From NCBI GenBank assembly GCA_024639505.1, contig JAHEIE010000024.1:1-46644 (forward strand): 46,644 bases of DNA. Direction: 5' to 3'. Source of the stretch: Crocinitomicaceae bacterium (lineage in GTDB: Bacteria; Bacteroidota; Bacteroidia; Flavobacteriales_D; CAJJDF01). Shown here piece after piece: positions 18,550-27,160 of the stretch. Below the pieces are notes generated by a model. The model ran no database searches, was not told the origin of the DNA, and worked only from the letters and a program-made list of their open reading frames with translations. Each line of letters opens with the position of its first letter. Within the stretch, counting starts at the first letter, position 1. The translations under genes were made by a program, and so were the position numbers.

Positions 18550-20379
18550 TTAAAATTGTTTGTTTAGTTCGTCCAAAGTAAAGGTAAGGTAAGTTTTTTT
18601 TCCGTTTAGCGCGTATTCTGGTTGATCGCATGCAAATAATTCGTCAACCAAATTATTGATTTCTAGCTCGGTCAATTGTTTCCCTCGTTTTATTGACATA
18701 TTAAAAGCCATTGCTCTCACCAAACTTTCTTGAATATCAAGATTCAATTTATCCTGATTATTCTTTACCTGTTCCAATATTTGCTCAAAGGATTTTTGGT
18801 AGTTGGTATCTTTCAGTCCAGAGGGAACTCCATTGATTGATATGGTATTTTTTCCAAACTCAGCAATATCAAAACCTAGAATTTGGATTTCTTGCCAAAT
18901 CTCTTTGAGAAGAGCAAAGTTACTTGCTGAAAACTCCAATTGAACTGGAAACAGCTCTTTTTGTGAAGAAATAGAATGATTGTTCAAGGAATAAGAAAAC
19001 TTTTCGTACAAAATACGCTCGTGTGCTTTTTGTTGATCAATTAAAATATATCCCGATTTTATTTGAGAATAAATGTATCTGTTATGAATTTGAAATATTT
19101 TCTTATCCATTTCAACCGGCATTAGCTCCTGACTTCCCTCTTCTTGTGGAGGAATAAATTCCCGCTGCTGTTCGTACATTTTTCGCAAAGCATCTATCTG
19201 TACACTACTCGGTTTTTCGGTTCTATGAACCACCGAACTCTTTTTCATCTGTGTAGTTCCATTCGATTCCCTATCAAATGGATTGAATTGAGGATTTACT
19301 TTTATTTGAGGTACTTTCACTTCCATTCCCTTTTGAAACGGTTCTACATTGAAACTCGTTTCTTGTTCAAAGTCAAGTGAAGGCGCTACCTGATATTTAC
19401 CGATTGATTGTTTGACGGCTGAATTCAAGATAGCAAAAATCGCTTTTTCATCTTCAAACTTTATTTCAGTTTTGGTCGGATGAATATTGATATCAATGCT
19501 GGCTGGTTCCATTTCCATGTAAATAAAGTACGAAGGATAACTTTTATTCGGCATTAAATCCTGGTATGCTTGCATTACAGCATAATTCAAGTAGCTATTT
19601 TTGATGAATCGTTTATTCACAAAAAAGAATTGTTCACCTCTGGTTTTTTTGGCAAACTCCGGTTTTCCTATAAATCCAGTTAAGTTTGTTATGGATGTCT
19701 TTTCATCTATCGGCACCAGGGATTGGTTGAATTTTTTTCCAAACACATTCACAATTCTCTGTCTCAAGGTTCCTTGCGGAAGATTGAATGTTTCAGATCC
19801 GTTTTGGAGCATTTTAAAACTCACTTCGGGATGAGTAAGTGCAACTCTCTGGAATTCATCAATGATGTGTCGTGTTTCTACTTGGTTTGATTTCAGAAAA
19901 TTTCGTCTTGCTGGGATGTTAAAAAACAAGTTTTTAATTGCAATTGAAGTCCCGTTTTTGGTTTGAGTAGGTTCTTGAACTGTTATTTTACTTCCTTCAA
20001 TTTCAATTTTTGTACCTAATTCTTCTTCATGAAGCTTTGTTTTCATTTCTACCTGGGCCACTGCCGCAATAGAAGCCATTGCCTCTCCTCTAAATCCCTT
20101 TGTTCGAATACTAAACAAATCATTTGTCTCTTTTATTTTGGAAGTTGCATGCCTTTCAAAACACATACGAGCATCAGTCTCACCCATTCCACAACCATCA
20201 TCAATAACTTGAATGAGTGTTTTTCCAGCATCTTTTATTATGAGTTGAACATTAGTTGCACCAGAATCAATAGAATTCTCTAATAATTCTTTCACTGCTG
20301 AAGCCGGTCTTTGAACCACTTCACCAGCAGCAATCTGGTTAGCAACGGAATCTGGAAGGAGTTTTATGAGGTTTGACAT
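18550..20379 (-). CDS. mutL: DNA mismatch repair protein MutL
   Basis: GHKL-ATPase that links MutS recognition to strand removal. It is 609 aa. The N-terminal ATPase has IKLLPDSVANQIAAGEVVQRP, Glu31/Asn35 in ELLENSIDSGA, DDGCGMG and GFRGEA; a transducer domain and a low-complexity linker (about 335-425) follow. The C-terminal dimerisation/endonuclease domain has DQQKAHERILYE (448-459), a variant of the nicking motif DQHA(x)2E(x)4E with His and Ala replaced. Near the end, CDQPEYALNGK stands where CPHGRP is expected. The acidic residues are kept, so activity may be retained or altered. It leads an operon with the rhomboid gene. Confidence 0.97.
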   Translation of the reverse strand: MSNLIKLLPDSVANQIAAGEVVQRPASAVKELLENSIDSGATNVQLIIKDAGKTLIQVIDDGCGMGETDARMCFERHATSKIKETNDLFSIRTKGFRGEAMASIAAVAQVEMKTKLHEEELGTKIEIEGSKITVQEPTQTKNGTSIAIKNLFFNIPARRNFLKSNQVETRHIIDEFQRVALTHPEVSFKMLQNGSETFNLPQGTLRQRIVNVFGKKFNQSLVPIDEKTSITNLTGFIGKPEFAKKTRGEQFFFVNKRFIKNSYLNYAVMQAYQDLMPNKSYPSYFIYMEMEPASIDINIHPTKTEIKFEDEKAIFAILNSAVKQSIGKYQVAPSLDFEQETSFNVEPFQKGMEVKVPQIKVNPQFNPFDRESNGTTQMKKSSVVHRTEKPSSVQIDALRKMYEQQREFIPPQEEGSQELMPVEMDKKIFQIHNRYIYSQIKSGYILIDQQKAHERILYEKFSYSLNNHSISSQKELFPVQLEFSASNFALLKEIWQEIQILGFDIAEFGKNTISINGVPSGLKDTNYQKSFEQILEQVKNNQDKLNLDIQESLVRAMAFNMSIKRGKQLTELEINNLVDELFACDQPEYALNGKKTYLTFTLDELNKQF

Positions 20380-20670
20380 GGTTTGTTTTTACAAGTGTAA
20401 AAATACAAATCCTGATTGCGTTTGACAACTTAATTTTCCTTGGTTTCTGGACAAGTTTTCAACTGTTATGGAATAGCAATCATATGTTGGCCTTCGATAC
20501 TCGAATTCTCTATCGCTACTTCGAACTCAGCCCGCAGATTCTGCTATGTAAATTTGAACTACAAAACTGAACCCTGAGATCGACTGAAAGGAGAATACCG
20601 AAGAGTGACTTAAAATTTACAAATTCACTTCATGTCACGACAATTCATTAAAGGGCTGAAAAATCTATCT
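20380..20670. other. 291-bp intergenic region, no gene seen
   Basis: Lies between mutL and the saccharopine dehydrogenase family gene, both on the minus strand. No ORF of note is found on either strand. It contains CCTTCGATACTCGAATTCTC (20491 on) and a partly inverse ACTGAACCCTGAGATCGACT (20567 on), which look like a strongly decayed palindromic intergenic repeat. The mutL promoter must lie here, but I cannot pick a convincing -7 box. Confidence 0.4.
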
Positions 20671-22008
20671 CTACCTCACTTCTTTCTCAACGAACGAAAT
20701 ATTAAAAGATTCTAGCTCTTTTAAAATAGGTTCGTAGTATTTTTTGGAAATAGGAAGATCTACACCAGTTGATTTTATAGTTCCATCTAAAATTAATTTA
20801 CAACAAATCCCTACGGGTAATCCCACAGTATTACTCATTGCGGTATAAGTTTGATCTTCTCCTATCGAAACCATGCTCGAATGAACTTCCTTGGTTTCTC
20901 CTTGCTTATTCCTATAAATTAATTTGTGCCACATCACTATCATATCCTTGTCTTCGGGCTCTAGTGTCCACTTTTCTTCTAATATTTTTTGTAGAATTTG
21001 GGCTGGCGTAGCATTTTTCAAACCTACTTTAGTTTCCTCAAATATTCCTAACCAAACAAGCTTTTCCCATAGAGTATCATCTTGTTCAATTTTCAGGTAA
21101 TGCCTCAATTTTAACTCAACTGAATCGGATGGGCTATAAGCCAAAAATGAATTGATAAAATCACGATAGGTCATTTCTTCTGTGTTTTCCATCGTGTAAC
21201 TATCATCCGTTGCTCCAATTTGTACAAATACATCCCAAGCTCTAGAAAAACCAACTCTTCGCAGTGTTCCTCTGTAAATTGTATTGATATTTTCTAATCC
21301 ATATACAGATTGGTATTTTAAAGAATCTCTATTTGCTATCCCTTCAAATTTTCCAAAACCATCAATATCTATAAACTCTGTTCTACGAAATAGCTTGTTG
21401 TATGGAATGTATTTGAATTGATTCTCTTCTATAAACTTAGCAGAACCTCCTTGACCAGCAATTACTACATTTCTCGGATTCCAAGTAAACTTATAGTTCC
21501 AAGGATTATTATCGCTATCAGGCGCAACCAAACCACCCGTAAACGATTCAAAGTTTAGAATTTCCCCTCCGTCTTCCTTAATCTCATTAATCAATTTCAT
21601 GGCACTCATATGATCAATACCCGGATCTACACCTAGCTCATTCATTACAAGCACTCCTGCCTCCTTGGCTGCCGAATCCAAAGCTTTTACTTCGGGAGAA
21701 ATATAAGAAGGAGTTACCACATTTTTTTTCTGATTAATAGCTTCTTCTATAACATGAATATGGAAACTTGCTGGAAGCATGGAAACAATTAAATCTGCTT
21801 GTGACACCTCTTGTTTTACTTGATCTTTATTAAAAACATCAAATTGAACTGCCACAGCTAATTCATGATTTGCAATTTTACTTTCGGCCATTTTTACGTC
21901 CATATCGCATACCCTTATCAACCAATTATTCTGTTTTGCCTGATGTAACATATACCTTATAAGACTAGAGGACGAGCGTCCAGCTCCCAAAATCGCGATT
22001 TTTTTCAT
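20671..22008 (-). CDS. Saccharopine dehydrogenase family protein
   Basis: NAD(P)-dependent oxidoreductase of the saccharopine reductase/dehydrogenase family, 445 aa, cytoplasmic. The N-terminal Rossmann fold shows KKIAILGAGRSSSSLIRYML and an acidic residue at the end of strand 2 (RVCDMD). ADLIVSMLPASFH and MNELGVDPGIDHMSAMKLI are family hallmarks, and the C-terminal part carries the substrate domain. Characterised members act in lysine degradation or synthesis through saccharopine; others act on related amino acids. Lysine here is made by the lysC/lysA (DAP) route, so a catabolic role is more likely, but that is inference. It is divergent from the MutS-like gene. Confidence 0.88.
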   Translation of the reverse strand: MKKIAILGAGRSSSSLIRYMLHQAKQNNWLIRVCDMDVKMAESKIANHELAVAVQFDVFNKDQVKQEVSQADLIVSMLPASFHIHVIEEAINQKKNVVTPSYISPEVKALDSAAKEAGVLVMNELGVDPGIDHMSAMKLINEIKEDGGEILNFESFTGGLVAPDSDNNPWNYKFTWNPRNVVIAGQGGSAKFIEENQFKYIPYNKLFRRTEFIDIDGFGKFEGIANRDSLKYQSVYGLENINTIYRGTLRRVGFSRAWDVFVQIGATDDSYTMENTEEMTYRDFINSFLAYSPSDSVELKLRHYLKIEQDDTLWEKLVWLGIFEETKVGLKNATPAQILQKILEEKWTLEPEDKDMIVMWHKLIYRNKQGETKEVHSSMVSIGEDQTYTAMSNTVGLPVGICCKLILDGTIKSTGVDLPISKKYYEPILKELESFNISFVEKEVR

Positions 22009-22027
22009 AGATTATTATCTGTTTTCT

Positions 22028-22058
22028 CGAAATTAAGGTTTTCACAAATACTTTGCAA
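22028..22058 (-). promoter_or_regulatory. Candidate promoter of the saccharopine dehydrogenase family gene
   Basis: On the minus strand: TTG (22058-22056), 20 nt, then TAATTTCG (22035-22028), one mismatch to TAnnTTTG, 19 nt before the ATG. Confidence 0.4.
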
Positions 22059-22104
22059 CTTGTTAAATTTTATTGTTATTAACAACTAACAAAATAGGTG
22101 CAGA

Positions 22105-22138
22105 TTGAAGATAAAACTCTTCATTTCTTATAACTTTA
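22105..22138 (+). promoter_or_regulatory. Candidate promoter of the MutS-like gene
   Basis: TTG (22105-22107), 23 nt, TAACTTTA (22131-22138). Only 5 nt separate the box from the ATG at 22144, implying a leaderless or nearly leaderless mRNA. The TTG -33 box is the false start used by the ORF track. Confidence 0.4.
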
Positions 22139-22143
22139 CAAAC

Positions 22144-23943
22144 ATGAAAAAATCAATAAACATAGGTTACGAGCAACGAATAGAAGTCCTTTCTGTTCTT
22201 GAAAAAAAACAAGAATCTATTTTGAAAAATATTTTACTCGGTAGAGTATCAAGTTTCATAATCCTAATCTTGCTGGTTGCCTTTTCTATCTATACAAATT
22301 CTGGCGCGGTGCTTTGGTTCAGCTTATTTCCATTTTTGGGTTTTGCTTTGCTGCTTATAAAAAACAGAAAAGAGAATGCAAAGCTACTTTTGATTCAAAA
22401 AAAAATAAGTACAAATAAAGAAGAATTACAATACCTCAAATCCGATTTTTCTCCTTTCGAAAACGGAACAAATTTCATTGATTCCAGTCATAATTTCTCT
22501 CATGATTTGGATGTGTTTGGAAAAGGTTCTCTTTTTCAATCTATCAACAGAACTAGTTCATCCGAATCTGAAGAAACACTTGCCAAACTCCTACAACACC
22601 CTTTTGTTTCTGAAAATGAAATTCTTGAAAGACAAAAAGGAATAGCTGAGTTGACATCCAAAGTGGAATGGCGAGAGGAATTCAGAGCTACAGGAAAGTT
22701 GTTTGCTACACAAAAAAACAAAACTGAATTAGTTTCTGGATGGAACAAAGAGGAAATTCCTGGTTTTGAAAACTTGAAATTATGGAAATTTATCCTCTGG
22801 GGAATTCCTGTTTTTATGTGCTTAATATTCATCTTGGCATATTTTGCTTATCTACCCTGGGGTGTAGCTATTTTGGCGGCAAGTATTCCTTTGGGGCTGT
22901 TAGGAAATAAACTAAAACTAATTAACAAACAACACTCAAAAATCTCTCAATTTCTTCCTGTTCTTCAACAAAACTCGCAGCTCACTAAATTGATTGAAGA
23001 CGAACCTTTTGAATCTACAATTCTACTGGAATTTCAAAAAAAATTAAAGAATAAAAAAAACATTGCTTCGGAAGAAATAAGCGAACTTGCCAAACTCACC
23101 CAGCAGTTAGACAATAGAAGCAACCCAGTATTTGCTATTGTCATGAACGCTCTTTTCATTTGGGACTTGCAATATTTGTTCAGGTTAAAACAGTGGCTCA
23201 CAAAAAACGAAAACAAGTTAAAATACTGGTTAGAAGCTGTGTACAACATAGAAACCTTCCTCAGTCTGGCAACATATTCGTATAACAATCCAACTTTCTC
23301 TCAAGCCATTCCATCTTCTGAATCAGTAATAAAAACCATAAAATTGGCTCACCCACTTTTGCCAAACAAAACACGAATCGCAAATGATTTCGAAACTAAA
23401 AATCTTCAAGAATTTGAAATAATTACGGGAGCCAACATGGCTGGTAAAAGCACATTTTTAAGAGCTATTGGGATTAATTTAATTTTAGCGAATTGCGGAG
23501 CTCCAGTTTGTGCAGAGTTCTTTAGTTTTAATCCTATCACAATTTTCTCTAGCATGAGAACTTCTGATTCATTGAAAAACAACGAATCATATTTTTACTC
23601 TGAACTAAAAAGACTTCAAACGATTGTTGAGAAATTAAAAACTGGTGAGAAACTTTTTGTAATTCTAGACGAAATTTTAAAAGGAACAAATTCAAAAGAC
23701 AAGGCCGAAGGGTCTAAAAAATTCGTGAAACAAATTCTAAAATATCAAGCTGCGGGAATTATAGCTACACATGATTTATCGCTCTGTTCTCTTAGAGATG
23801 AATTTCCTGAGCAAATAAAAAACAAGTATTTTGATGTAGAAATTGAAAACGACCAATTGGTATTCGATTACAAACTAAAAAACGGAATCTGTTCCAACAT
23901 GAATGCCGAATTTCTGATGAAGAAAATGGGCATTACGAATTGA
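22144..23943 (+). CDS. Membrane-anchored MutS-like ATPase
   Basis: About 599 aa. The C-terminal ~200 residues are a MutS-family ABC ATPase (domain V): Walker A TGANMAGKSTFLRAIG (about 428-443), the family motif SSMRTSDSLKNNESYFYSE, Walker B LFVILDEILKGTN (about 504-516) and the H-loop IATHDLS. The N-terminal mismatch-binding domains I and II of MutS1 are absent. Instead there are hydrophobic hairpins at about residues 37-72 and 214-254 that look like four membrane helices, so the ATPase probably faces the cytoplasm from the inner membrane. Similar proteins are widespread in Bacteroidota (from memory); their function is unknown and need not be mismatch repair. The ATG at 22144 is chosen because the upstream TTG looks like a -33 box. 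Confidence 0.88.
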   Translation: MKKSINIGYEQRIEVLSVLEKKQESILKNILLGRVSSFIILILLVAFSIYTNSGAVLWFSLFPFLGFALLLIKNRKENAKLLLIQKKISTNKEELQYLKSDFSPFENGTNFIDSSHNFSHDLDVFGKGSLFQSINRTSSSESEETLAKLLQHPFVSENEILERQKGIAELTSKVEWREEFRATGKLFATQKNKTELVSGWNKEEIPGFENLKLWKFILWGIPVFMCLIFILAYFAYLPWGVAILAASIPLGLLGNKLKLINKQHSKISQFLPVLQQNSQLTKLIEDEPFESTILLEFQKKLKNKKNIASEEISELAKLTQQLDNRSNPVFAIVMNALFIWDLQYLFRLKQWLTKNENKLKYWLEAVYNIETFLSLATYSYNNPTFSQAIPSSESVIKTIKLAHPLLPNKTRIANDFETKNLQEFEIITGANMAGKSTFLRAIGINLILANCGAPVCAEFFSFNPITIFSSMRTSDSLKNNESYFYSELKRLQTIVEKLKTGEKLFVILDEILKGTNSKDKAEGSKKFVKQILKYQAAGIIATHDLSLCSLRDEFPEQIKNKYFDVEIENDQLVFDYKLKNGICSNMNAEFLMKKMGITN

Positions 23944-23944
23944 T

Positions 23945-24109
23945 CTACTTCAAGTATTTCAATACAATAAGAATGACACAAAAAATAAACAAATAGATTG
24001 AAAGCCTATTAATTCCCTGCATCGTTTTATGTGAAGCATTTAAGTTTTCGGATTCCTCTTTCTGAAACAATGTTTTAGGATTGAGGTAATAGATTATTTT
24101 TTTTAACAT
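23945..24109 (-). CDS. Small single-pass membrane protein, 54 aa (DUF6728-like)
   Basis: This gene is too short for the ORF track. Reading the minus strand from the ATG at 24109 to TAG gives a 54-aa protein. It starts with MLKKIIYYLNPKTLFQKEES, followed by a polar middle (ASHKTMQGINRLS) and one hydrophobic helix (IYLFIFCVILIVLKYLK). The layout and the TMQGINRLS-like segment before the helix match, from memory, the small flavobacterial DUF6728 family. It fills an otherwise empty 220-bp gap, lies downstream of the HHH-barrel gene on the same strand (55 bp after it), and ends 2 bp from the stop of the convergent MutS-like gene. Function unknown. Confidence 0.6.
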   Translation of the reverse strand: MLKKIIYYLNPKTLFQKEESENLNASHKTMQGINRLSIYLFIFCVILIVLKYLK

Positions 24110-24163
24110 ACGTTCATTTTGTGATTATGATGGCTAAAATTAAGGCAAAAAAAAGTAGAAAGC

Positions 24164-26239
24164 TTAAAACAAGTATCTAAATACAACTTTGACATCAGAA
24201 CGAACATTCCCTTGAATTTCTTCTAATCCGCTTAATAAAGTTTCTTCGTTTCGGTAATTCCAAACTCCGTAGCGAATCCAAAAATCAAACTTTTTGCGGT
24301 ATTTGTAGCGCGCTGTGAGATAAAAACGAGAACCAACTTTGTAGTATGCCGGAATGTAAAAATAATACAACACATCATTTTCATAAGCATAAATACGGGC
24401 ATTAAACGACTGAGCATCAAACAATGCATATCTTGCAGTAAACGAATAGGATTTTGATTTTGGTTTAAAAACTACATCCTGATAAGCCAAGAATCCATAT
24501 TCCGATTTTGTATCTCCCTTTTTGTATTTAGTAACTTCCACTCTATTTCTCAAACTCAAATAATCAGTAATTTTCATCGATACATTTAGCCTATAATTCG
24601 TCCGATATTCTTGAGTCAATTGATAAATTGCGCTTTCTACTTGGCTGTTGTTCACCTCCCTTTCTTGCCTTCTGTATCGAAAATATGCCGTAAAATTTCT
24701 TGACTTTCTGTAACTCAATTGAGTTATGAACTCCTTTCCTCCAGAGTTTGGTGAATACGCCTGAAATCGCATCCAAGGAAAAGTGAAAAAATCCATTGAA
24801 CCTGTCAAAGTAAAACTCTTGTTGAGCTTTGCTTCCACCCCCATAAATATCCCTTTTTCGTTCCATGAATTGCTACTTTCTGCCAATCCATTACTTAGTA
24901 AGTTTTGATATTCTTTTCCGTAATTTCTGTGGAGCATTGTAAACGAAAGCCTAGAATCTAATGACAATAGCACACCATTTACATAAGCAATCCCTCCATT
25001 TTGACTTCGAGAAAACTCTCCGAAAAAATTAAAATTTCGAAGCACATAATTGTAATCAACACCGGCCACAAAATTTTGATTGGAAGCAAATTCGAATTGA
25101 TTGTAAAAACTTAATTTCCTGTCAAACTCTCCTCCGTAGCGAGAAGCAAAACCGTTGGCACCAATTCTAAGAGCCGAGCTTATGTACTCAATTCTACCAC
25201 CAAAATGAGTTTCAAGAATAGCATCCTTGTTTTCGTATTCAGATTGTGTTCTGTGAAAACCGCTATTTTGTAAGGAAGAAAATGCAACTTCATTGGTCAC
25301 ATTATCAAGAGTATCGGTAACATTTGCATCTAATTTTTTGCGCGAATAAAAAGCCGAAAGATGTATTTTTTCTGTTAGTGCAAAGGTTGCCGCTCCACCT
25401 CTCAAAAAATTATTTTCATCGGCAGAAGCATACTGCCTTATTCCCACAGGATTTCTTTTTACCGTACTTACATCCACCGATTTACCAAAAGCCAAACCAC
25501 TCCAAAGTGTTAGACCTTGACCAACTTGGAAGTGATAATCTCCCAAAGCCAAAGCTTTTAATCGTCCAAAATCTTTGAGATAAAAATGTGCCGAATAATA
25601 ATCGAATCCTTGCTTTTGATCGCCTCTAAAAAACTGTTCGCCTTGATCTTTTTCGCCAGTTATCCCTACACTTATTTTATTTAAATACCGAAATCTGTAA
25701 CGAACAAACAATTTATCGGGGCTACCCAAATAACGAGTATCATCCTCATTTTCTTTGGCAGAATATCCTTTTTTCTGTTGCAAGTCGCGGATATTCCTCA
25801 TGTATAATTCATTAGAACTATTCTTCATTATTTCTTTGAAAGAAACATTTGGAGCAAACAATTCGGAAGAAACCATTGAAAAAGGAAGGAAATTTCGAAT
25901 GGTAGGTAAATCAAACATTTCCACGGATTGTAATTCGTAAATCGTCATCAACTTTCCGTTTTCCTCAATGTGTTTTTTGAGATTTACAACTTGTATTTCC
26001 GACAACAAACCGAGTTCTAGTAAAACATCTACCTGCTTTGTTTGATTAAGATTTACGGGGTGGTCATAGTAGTAATATAAATTATCGAAGAGTGTGGAAT
26101 AATCTATACTTTCATTGTCACCGCCTATGTACTCAATCCTCTGTTCGATGATTTCGTTTTTCTCTTCCGATTTGGTTTGAGAATATCCCAAAGAAGCAAA
26201 TCCCAGAAAAAATAATAGTATGTGCGATTTCAAAATCAT
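24164..26239 (-). CDS. Outer-membrane barrel protein with N-terminal ComEA-like helix-hairpin-helix region
   Basis: The 691-aa exported protein has a signal peptide (about 1-20, ending LGYSQ). Residues ~55-120 resemble the helix-hairpin-helix region of ComEA (HPVNLNQTKQVDVLLELGLL, then HIEENGKLMTIYELQSVEMF), though the Gly-rich hairpin is degenerate. The remaining ~550 residues are dense beta-strands rich in Tyr, Phe and Arg and end in an aromatic residue (VVFRYLF), as expected for an outer-membrane barrel. Bacteroidota commonly carry this architecture; its function is not known. It starts 3 bp after the PorV-like gene, so the two are probably translated together and may form one envelope unit. 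Confidence 0.82.
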   Translation of the reverse strand: MILKSHILLFFLGFASLGYSQTKSEEKNEIIEQRIEYIGGDNESIDYSTLFDNLYYYYDHPVNLNQTKQVDVLLELGLLSEIQVVNLKKHIEENGKLMTIYELQSVEMFDLPTIRNFLPFSMVSSELFAPNVSFKEIMKNSSNELYMRNIRDLQQKKGYSAKENEDDTRYLGSPDKLFVRYRFRYLNKISVGITGEKDQGEQFFRGDQKQGFDYYSAHFYLKDFGRLKALALGDYHFQVGQGLTLWSGLAFGKSVDVSTVKRNPVGIRQYASADENNFLRGGAATFALTEKIHLSAFYSRKKLDANVTDTLDNVTNEVAFSSLQNSGFHRTQSEYENKDAILETHFGGRIEYISSALRIGANGFASRYGGEFDRKLSFYNQFEFASNQNFVAGVDYNYVLRNFNFFGEFSRSQNGGIAYVNGVLLSLDSRLSFTMLHRNYGKEYQNLLSNGLAESSNSWNEKGIFMGVEAKLNKSFTLTGSMDFFTFPWMRFQAYSPNSGGKEFITQLSYRKSRNFTAYFRYRRQEREVNNSQVESAIYQLTQEYRTNYRLNVSMKITDYLSLRNRVEVTKYKKGDTKSEYGFLAYQDVVFKPKSKSYSFTARYALFDAQSFNARIYAYENDVLYYFYIPAYYKVGSRFYLTARYKYRKKFDFWIRYGVWNYRNEETLLSGLEEIQGNVRSDVKVVFRYLF

Positions 26240-26242
26240 TGG

Positions 26243-27052
26243 CTATAAGGAATATCTTAAGCCCAAGGAAGGTGTAATTCCTAATGTGGGATGAAATGCC
26301 GAAGAAAAATCGAGTTTAAATTTTCCCTTTGCAACACCAAAACCTATAGTTGGCATCGAGGGATTTGTGATAATTCCGGCACGCAAATACAAATTTTCTA
26401 TCGGAAAATACTCTATTCCAATCTTAATAGAAAAAGGAAGGTCTATGTCTTTTTCTACCTCCACATTTCCGGTTACTTTATCAGAAAATTTGTAGGCCAT
26501 TCCAAGATTCAACACTACAGGAATTTCCTCGTTTTGATAATCGTTGAGTTTGGTTTGAGATGGGTTGAACAAATGAAATCCAATTTGAATATTTTTTGTT
26601 GGCTTGGCCAAAAAACCAATTTCAAAAGATAGGTTCTGTGCTCTACCATAGTTATTTCCGAGGTTCAACGAGTGATAGTTGAGCCGAATACCTAAATTCA
26701 CTTTCTCTGAGAGTTTCATGCCATAACCAAGACCTATTTTGGACTCACGGTACAAATTATCGCCAACTCCTGTATAATTAAAGCCAAAAGTTCCTCTTTG
26801 TGTTGGGATTGCGATAGCTAATGATTGAATGCCCAAAGATTGTAACAAAAATCTACTTTCGTAAGAAGCTCCAAAACTAATTGAATTCACATCGGCCAAT
26901 GCAGCTTGATTGTATCGAATTGCCCAAACATCGGCAATACAAAGCCCTGTATTCCCCATTCCCGTTGCTCGCCCACCAATATTAAAATTATCATTACCCG
27001 AAAATAAGACAGTAGGAATCAAGAAAATGGAAAGAAATAACTTTTTCATCAA
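26243..27052 (-). CDS. PorV/PorQ-like (UPF0164-type) outer-membrane beta-barrel protein
   Basis: A 269-aa barrel protein with a signal peptide (about 1-19). A GGRATGMGNTGLCIADVWAI plug-like segment with RYNQAALAD follows; this segment is typical of PorV/PorQ/FadL-related barrels. The rest alternates strands and ends in GLRYSL. PorV and PorQ are T9SS outer-membrane components. This protein is shorter than PorV (about 380 aa) and I cannot claim a T9SS role. It is first in a pair with the HHH-barrel gene, 3 bp downstream. The duplicated Met at the start gives two possible ATGs one codon apart. Confidence 0.78.
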   Translation of the reverse strand: MMKKLFLSIFLIPTVLFSGNDNFNIGGRATGMGNTGLCIADVWAIRYNQAALADVNSISFGASYESRFLLQSLGIQSLAIAIPTQRGTFGFNYTGVGDNLYRESKIGLGYGMKLSEKVNLGIRLNYHSLNLGNNYGRAQNLSFEIGFLAKPTKNIQIGFHLFNPSQTKLNDYQNEEIPVVLNLGMAYKFSDKVTGNVEVEKDIDLPFSIKIGIEYFPIENLYLRAGIITNPSMPTIGFGVAKGKFKLDFSSAFHPTLGITPSLGLRYSL

Positions 27053-27160
27053 AGGCCAGTTTCCTTAAATATAAGCCAATTGAAAAGTTTTAGAAAGGAA
27101 TAGAGTTTTTAAATGTGATTAAAAAACCATTTTTAGGAAGAAAAAATTAGAAAAATCGTC

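Noticed and set aside
20487-20603. Possible inverted repeat (CTTCGATACTC / CTTCGGTATTC) in the mutL upstream gap
   Set aside because: Matches only about 8 of 11 bases and is not extended further; it is too decayed to call an element, so it is mentioned only in the intergenic entry.
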